The notes under the pieces are model-generated. The model was not told the DNA's origin and did no database searches. It saw only the letters and a list, made by a program, of their open reading frames with translations. This document shows, in pieces, positions 14,677 to 23,600 of a stretch of DNA of 64,000 nucleotides. The position numbers were made by a program, and so were the translations under genes. The number at the start of each line of letters is the position of its first letter. Position 1 is the first letter of the stretch. Source of the stretch: Siphonodentalium dalli (Eukaryota; Mollusca; Scaphopoda; Gadilida; Siphonodentaliidae); assembly GCA_032622095.1 (NCBI GenBank), contig CP136067.1, forward strand, positions 82,360,705-82,424,704. The letters are read 5' to 3'.

Positions 14677-17600
14677 ACTTTCTTGCATCCGACATTGCTG
14701 GGATAGACTGTCAGAAAGTTGCCAATAGTAACACTAACCTGCCCTCCGCCTTCAGGGAACAGGATGGTGTCATCAAGTAGAACCTCATAACCATTCTTTT
14801 TCTCTTTTTTGCCATCGACAAGAACAGTGAATTCTGTCGGAGCACAGCTCTTAACCTTGGTTTCAAACTGAAAGTAAAGCATGAGTAATCATAAACAATT
14901 GTTAGATAATCAGTGTCATTTAAATTGTTCGTAAGTTAAAATTATTCGCCAATCATGAAAGAAAATTACCATTACTTTTTTTTTATCTTTAAGGATCCGA
15001 GGACATCATGAATAATGGATAATAAAATGTGATAAATATTACATGGCTTGTTGTTGACTATAGTCACTATACCAAATAGCGATCCTCAGGAGAGTAATAA
15101 TCCCGTCCTATGGGCAGGTGCTATTGCTCCCCTCGTATCACAATTTTGGCAGTCAACACCAAGCCATACAATATCAATATTGTTCAGGCCAGATGTCATA
15201 GTATATGGTCAATAGATATTAAGCAAGAAAATGGATATAAAATTATATTTGTCATTGAAGGGGATGACAGAAAGATGGTATTAAATTAAGGTCATGTCAA
15301 CCCCCGTAGGATTCCGGCATATATATTTTTATGTAATTTCTTCTGTAATATGTGTATGTGTATTCAGGCGCTTAAATTATCTATCTATCTAAAACATTAC
15401 CTTCCAATTGAGTTTGTTTTACCAACTTAAACCCAAACCAACCAAGAACAAGAAAAAAGTAGTAGTTGTTGTTTCCTCATAATCTTTATTTCAAAAGAAA
15501 ACCGGACACAATATCCAGATTTTTAATTCGGATATACGCACATCTGTTTAATTATTTGGTAAGACCCTATTAAATACGGTTTAGTCCATGTACATTTATT
15601 ACAACTTACAAGTAAATATAACATGAAAACAAGAAACAGACCAGATGAAGGTGAGAAGTGAAAAAGTGGTGTTAGCTTTGCAGAGTTAATCTAGCTCATT
15701 AAATGTATCATTAGTCATGATTAGGGGTGGATATTGACAACATATTTTGTATTGTAATATATTTTGACATTTCATGCCAGATTGCAAAAAGAATTGGACT
15801 TTCATACATATATAGTCCAGTGCCTTTATAAAATAATTGCAACACAAATAAGTACATTTTCTGAGGGTAATTAGAATTGTAGATTACTTAAAAACCATAT
15901 CGTTATTTTATTCAAGGCATACACGACAATGTCATTAGACATGTATGTCATTTTGGATAAATGTGCATTGCGATATACATGTACAAGTATACTGAAAATA
16001 TTGAACACCCCTAAGCATGACTTTCATCACTTACATCTTGATATTTTGCTTGTTTCTTTGCCCACAGGCGATATCTTCAATCTTCAGCATCTTTGATAAA
16101 ACAACTTACAAAATTCAACTAAGCACGCCATCATTTGTTTTAGTTCCATACACTTTTGTTTTAAGTTTATGGTATATCATTGTCGGAATTTGTACCGGTT
16201 GCAGATTTCATTCACTAATCTACATTATGTGAAATTGCCATTAATAGCTGCCAAGTATTTAATTTTATATAAATAACACACATACAGATTTGCTATTGTT
16301 TATTGACCTATGACCAGGGTTGACGCTGGAGCCAAATTTCTCTTTCCAATTTTTTTGCAAAATGAAATTTTTGTGCCAAATTTCAAAATGATTTGTCAAA
16401 TTTAATTGGAAATTGAAGGAAATTGAATTATCATTTAGTTACATGTATATATAGTCCAAGTCTTCTCGTACTAAAACCGGCTAAGATATTGGGATGGAGG
16501 TGCCGGTCTTTAGTCCGAGTTCCAGGCCCATGCATTCTTATGACACGACTTAAGCGTTTGTGACCCGCTCAAATAAAACCACAATTATATGAAATAAAAT
16601 ATCACAATTGCGACAATAAACGGATATTTTCCGCAGAAGACATGCTATTTGATCTGAAACCCACATCAGTTGTGAATTGAAAGCGGTAATTTAATGCGAA
16701 AAGAGACATTTACCGCAATGTTTACAAATTTTTAAAAGTATGCGAACTCAGTTGACCTCGCGAACTGTGTTCGGCATTTTCCGTTGAAAATATTCCGTAG
16801 ATTTTCGACTGACCACGCAAATTACGATGAATTCTCCATTGTAATCGTAATTATGTGTGTCAATAAATAAAAAATAAATAGATTAATTAAACATTGAAGA
16901 TATAAATGTAATACATTAAATAAATTACGGGGAATTACAACCCTCTCAAAGTTTAAAACAGTGTAAACACAACGACCATTAGAATAAATAATATGGTGCT
17001 ACATTTCCCACATTTGGTGGACTTCAGCGAAATTAAGATATATACTAAGCGAACAGAGCAATATACTGCTCTTGTTAAGCACACAAAAAATCAAACAAAA
17101 TTTGTATAAATTTTTAACCTTAAGTTTGAAAAGTCCCACTAAAACGGAAGAACTATATTTCGAAACTGTGTGATTCGGTTCTCCGATTATTTTATCAACA
17201 CAAAAGTCAAAATGCACATGGATGAAAATCACACGCATGGCAAGTCAGACACAAGAGTTCTAATTTGCTCCAATTTTGACAAGTTGCTTGCGAAAATTGT
17301 CAACAAAACTACCTTTCTGATCCTCCATTATGTCATTAAGTTTTTAGTGCGGGAATTGTTCTCAAAGCACATTGGAAACTGGACTTTGCGGCGATCGGGT
17401 TTCGCTATTTTGTTCGGAAAACCCCGCGCTATATATAGAAACGGAAACTAGAATACTCAGAACAAACACCGGACAATGCCGAAGTTCTTCGGAACCTGAG
17501 TTCGGCTTTCAGTTAAGTAAACAAACAGAAAAAACAGCGATGTTGGTGACAATCAACCGGAATATTATATGCGTAATTTAACATGAAAGTTAGATTATTA

Positions 17601-20600
17601 TACACCATTATGACCATAAGATGTCTCTCTTTCCGATGTATATAGCATCATGTATTGATTCATTAGGTAAATCGAGTAAAATACACCACAGATTCCCGCC
17701 ACAGATCGTGGGCGTAACTCGTGTGATAGGATTGGTATGCAAGCGGGCTTGGACTAAAACAGCAAATCGCCATCCCAATATCTTAGCTGGTTTTAGTACA
17801 AGAAGACTTGGACTAATGTATATAATGTAAAAACTAACAACAGATACAGGTAAAATGAGCTAGTAAATAAAGCAAGCTAGTATTATTAACATACATATCA
17901 AACACACGGAGGAACCAATCCCGGAAAACAAGGATATCCCGGGAAAACAAGTATGGCCAACGCGGCAACAAGTAAAATTTGTGTTTTCCGTGGCGGTGAA
18001 ATTGAGTTTTCGCAGCTAAAGTCCGTTTGTTAGGACAATGGAACGGTACGTATCACCTATCATTGATTTGTGAAGGGAGCTGGCAGTGGTTAAATGTCTG
18101 AGCAAACGATACACGCTGCTGCAGTGGTGCCACCAACTGGATACCCTTGGCCAAAATACCGGCATTGTTGACAAAACATCCATATTTTTTTTCAAAAATA
18201 TACACTTATCGGTGGGTGCGATTGATCCGATTCGAAGCCAAACATCTCCCAAGCATTTCCACAAAATTTCAGTGCAAATGTCCCACAAATAAGCATTTTA
18301 TTGAGCATAACGAGAAGGTGGTGCAACAATTATTTGACAACGCGGGTGACAAGGAAGTGCCAACGCGGAACACAAGATACGAATGTATTCAAATATGATG
18401 TTCGAAAATAGGTCTGTGCTATGTGGTACATATATCACTATTGTTGTTGATATATATGCCGTAAGATGCAAATCAAGTATCATAGGATTATTCACCTATG
18501 GAAATGTACATAGTAGTTATATAGCTATGTGGTATATACAACACGTGTACGCTTTGTCAATAACCCCTCTAGATATATGCGACCAAGTTAAATATGTTAA
18601 CTACTTTTATATTTACAGAACGAGATCGAATGCTTGGGAGATGTTTGACTTCGAATCGGCTCAATCGCACCCACCGATATGTGTATATTTTTGAAAAAAA
18701 TGATGGATGTTTTGTCAACAATGCCGGTATTTTGGCCAAGGGTATCCAGTTGGTGGCACCACTACAGCGTGTATCGTTTGCTCAGACATTTAACCACTGC
18801 CAGCACCCTTCACAATAACCAGTTCACTGGGTTAAATCAATGATAGGTGATATGTACCGTTCCATTGTCCTAACAAACGGACTTTGGCGGTGAAAACTCA
18901 ATTTCACCGCCACGGAAAACACAAATTTTACTTGTTGCCGCGTTGGCCATCCTTGTTTTCCCGGGATATCCTTGTTTTCCCGGGATCGATTCCTCCGTGT
19001 GTCAAAGTAGCAAGTTCTTGAGAAGAAGGTGTTTTAAGATATACTATAGAGGGAACAAGTTATGTCCCTGGCTCCACCCCTATTTGATGTGGTGACCCCA
19101 TTTTAACAAATCTGAATATCAGTCACCCAAGGATGCTCCATACCAAATATAAGCTGAATAGCCTAGTTCTGATGTTTTAAGAATTACATGTACAGTGGAT
19201 GGACAAGTTATGTCCCTGGCTCTTTCTTATTTGACCCGGTGACCTCATTAGAAAATATATCCCAATGTGTCACCCAATGACCCTCCATAACAAATATAAG
19301 CTAAATAGCCCCTATGGTTCTTCAGAAGATGTTTTAAGAATTATTATGGATGGAAACAGTTATGTTGCATTTTGAGTTGGAACTATCCCGAGGCATGGTT
19401 CTTTTTGGAGCACAAATTCAGGGAAACACAGATCAATTTTTACATTTCTTATTCATCTTTGTTAAATATAATATCTATCGTGCGAACATGCAAAACAGTA
19501 TTCCTACCTTTACTAAAGTGAAAACAGAATTAAAAGATTATTATATAAATATAGAAAGATTGGCCTATTTCAGTTATACAAATATGAAGCTTTTAATGTA
19601 AGATGAACAAACTGGCTTGGTCTAATATACTTATGCCAAGATGAATACTATTTATATACATATAAAATATGTAAACCGGAAGGAAAAGAAAATTAGAAGA
19701 AAAAAAAACTCTGCCAGTGGTCAAGAACAAAAATATTATTTTGTAGCCATCCCAAAATGGCAGATGACACATTGCTATACAAGATATTATATGTACATGT
19801 ATCCACTACAACACTCTTTACTTCTATGTATCTGTCCATGACTCACTTTCTGTCTTATCCCTCCTATCTTTTTTTCTTATCTCCACACACCGACCCCTCC
19901 CCCACCTTTTTCTTTTTCTTTTATCTATTATTCTACTATTTTATTTTCTATAAATTTTTTTTTTCTCTCCCTTTATAATATTTTAGTTAAGTTATTTTTC
20001 TTTTTACTAAATTTTTTTTCAATGAAATGTTTAATTGCCACTACACTTGTCGTCTGTAATGATGAGAGCATTTTGGGACATTAAAATATTTAAAAAATAA
20101 AATATATAAAAAGCTGTTGCGATTCGCATGTACGAAAATGTATACACATGTAGGTCATGCAATATTCTTCCCAAACGTGTATGATAACAAGTCGGGTAGC
20201 AGTCTAGGCCCCTGTGAATTTTCGACAGTTGTTTTGTTATTCGATTTGACGTCGACATTCAATTCAAATTTGATTCGACTTTCATACAATGAATAGTAAT
20301 TTTGATTACATCAAAACAGTCAACATGAACGTAATGAATTTATCGGTAATATTTGAACATTAACAACTACTGCGAAGTATAAAAGTAGATCTATTCCCTC
20401 AAAAACAAATAGAAATCCCTCAAAAAACATTTAAAGTTAACTTTAAGTATTCTAACCCTAATGTTTCACAACCATGAATATAACATTTTATAATCCATTC
20501 CGGGAACAATCAATTGGAAATGGAAAGATACTTCGAAATTATGTTGAACAGTGCGCCACAATGGCACATGAGTGCGCCTATTAGTTGTATTTTCTTTTCA

Positions 20601-23600
20601 TTATTTGATTGTATTTGCTCAGTTTGAAAGTTGCAAAGTCGTTCGCGAAAGTTCAGGTCAAATCACTTAAATCAAACACCCATTTTATTTTTGAGAAAAT
20701 CATGATAGCATAATTGGGCAATGGTCCATCAACAAGTGTGGAATTTCATGACGCCAGTTAATTCATGATGAAAATTGACAAAATGGTATTTTCCAAATTG
20801 TTTGTAATATTTTGAAAAAATTATGTTTTTAATTGTTCATCCACCATTCACAAAAAAAGAGAAACAAAATGTTTTATTTAAATAGATAATTCTGATATAC
20901 AGACGAAAATAGGAAAAATATCTTTATCATATAATTTACGCGACTAAGATTACGAAATATTCATTCGATATTTGATTTGTTTAAAAAAATTTCGAGAGCT
21001 ATCCGATTCGAAATTCGATTCGAAATTTGATTCGACCAAAAACCCACTATTTGCAAGGGTCTATACAGCACTCATAATTGACTATGGCAATCAGCAATGC
21101 CGAAGCCATTTTCTGAAGCAAACTGGGCCACGGCAAAGGGTTGGCATAGCAGATTGCCAAAGCCAAACTATCTGAATTAAGAGGCCTGCCTGTAGCAGTC
21201 ACGATTACAATGCAAACAGGTAAAGCATGACACTTCTATTTAAAGATACTGCGAGTTTTAATTCACTGTGTCATCTGTCAAATTGTCAACACATGGCTTT
21301 TTAGCATTCGTGTTTGGTGATTCATATTCGTTTCATACAAGCTTTGTCTGATTACATGAGTTCGCTATACAGTTAATAGACCAAATTATGATGATATCTT
21401 GGTATATATTATGGTAAATATAATTATTGTAAAGTCATTCTTCTGTGTTTGCGAGCAGTGGACAGGCCTGGAAATATCAAGGCGGGCTGCCCGCCTACAG
21501 CCCGCCTAGAATGTTCCAAGACGGGCTTTTTATAGCCCGCCTCGACTATGATAGGACATTTATAATTAGTTATTTTATTGTTTTATGAGTAAAATTCTGC
21601 CTCGAAAGAATTATATTGTACAGCGTGCGCATGCATGACCTGATGGTAATGTCAAATGGGCATGGCGGAATCATTAAATTCTGGAACTAACTGTTCGTAA
21701 ATCAGATCTTTTGATCGATTCTCACACATTTTAAGAACAAAATAACTTATTTCTCTTCATAAGATTGAGCTTACAATATATTTCACTGGATAAAATAAAC
21801 ACAGGTGTGTGGATAGTGAGAACCAAATGTCACTGTCTCAATTGAGTTCAACCTTTCGTTCCGTTTCCCATCAGTGAAAAAATGTATTTAGCTGGTAGCA
21901 GTCGTTCATTTTGTCACTTCGATTGACAATCTTTTAATATAATGAGATAATACCTCCAAGTATTCTAGTTTACAGTGTTCTTCTATTATTAACGTTGAGA
22001 AACTATTCTCTATGTCCCCAATTGCATACACCCAGTAAATCTATACAGAGCGACTTGACCACTGGAAGCAGCAATCTGCGAAAGTGGTCATTCCAACTTG
22101 TGATCGGTGTAGAGCTGAAACGGTTGACCCATTCTTCTAACCGGTTAACCATTGGGGTTAGCCGGATTTTAACCGGTTAACCGCTAATTTCTAGCGGACT
22201 TCTCTCACACTAATTATGTCGACATTATGCCATGCTCCAGGGACAAACCTAGGTGAGAAATAGTAGCTGAAATAAAGACCTTATTCAAGGCATTTAACGA
22301 TATTCAAAAACACGCATTCACTGTTCTTTTGCTGGCTCTCGTGATGGGGAGTGAGCAAGTGAAATTTGTGAATGGCAGGGGGATCGCTTATTTGCCGTGA
22401 TCAGCATATGTTTGGGCATTTGTAAAACGAGTAACAATAGTATGGGTATTGGTAAAACGAGTAACAAAACTATATATTAAAGATCTGTAATATAACATTA
22501 TCATCATTGGTATATCCTCCAATGAATTATATATAAAGATAAGAAAGTAATAACTATAGAACAAAAAGGAAGGTCAGTTAGGTCAGACTCGCAGTCCTAT
22601 TCAGTATTCGAGCTATTCGTCGGTATCATGATCGCGGACACTAGTGTTGGGAGATTATAGAATTTATGTTTCGGTTTTATTGGTAAAAAAACCTCTGTTT
22701 CGGTTTTAGTATGCAATCAATTAACATATAGCAATTACTGCCAAATTGAGTGTCAATTAGTCCCACAGGCACAACCAGTTACAGAGTAGCATGGAGCATC
22801 AATTTCCTTGATAAAAGGGAAGATCATTGAAGAAGTTAAAGATGTTTTGGGTTGCTTCAACTACGATGTCTGTTTGGTCACTCAATTGAATTGATCATAT
22901 TAGATCACAACAGGGAGGAAGAACGGGAAGAGAGAAGACATTGTGCAGCTGATCTCAATCTTCAAACTTTGTCGACTTACATAGTTTTTATAAACCCCAC
23001 TGTAAAACAGTTTTAGTATGTCGTGGTGTGATTCCAATTTGAATCCATGTTACTTCGTGCAGTATTAACTATTAAGTTACGAAAGCATGCATTGCCACAC
23101 AACGCCACTTTTACGTTGTCACTTCCTTGTGTGCATTCTGACTTGATACACAGTGACTGCACACGTGCTTTTGACGGAAGATCAGAGAAAACTTCAAAGG
23201 GTCGGAATTGATTGAAGGTCGCCGACACTTCCAGACAGTTTGAGAATTGCTACTAAGTATCTGATACTACCGCGTGTACCAATTAAAGCTTACATTGCAC
23301 TCTACTATCGGTGACACAGGATTTAGTATTAGTTTTGCATCATTTAACCTAATATTTTGAGGATTATTTACGTTCACATTCAACTTACAACAGGATGCGA
23401 TTACGTCCAGTTCATTTTTTTCTAACCGGTTACGGCGCTAACTGGATGCTAACCGGTTATCCGTTTCAGCTCTAGATCGGTGATGGAATATGTATTACTT
23501 TGAGAAATAAAGCAGTCATTTGTAACTGTATTCATGTGTAAATATACTGGATTTAATATTGTTATTGATTGTGTAATTTATGAAAAATTACACAAAATAG

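Noticed and set aside
14601-14882. Minus-strand ORF with a poly-Gly tail as a full exon
   Set aside because: Only 14739-14867 is exon; the poly-Gly is the poly-C run read through the intron.
18016-18818. ORFs of 65-103 codons in the fold-back element
   Set aside because: Those in the arms read the same sequence from both sides; no domain, no codon bias.
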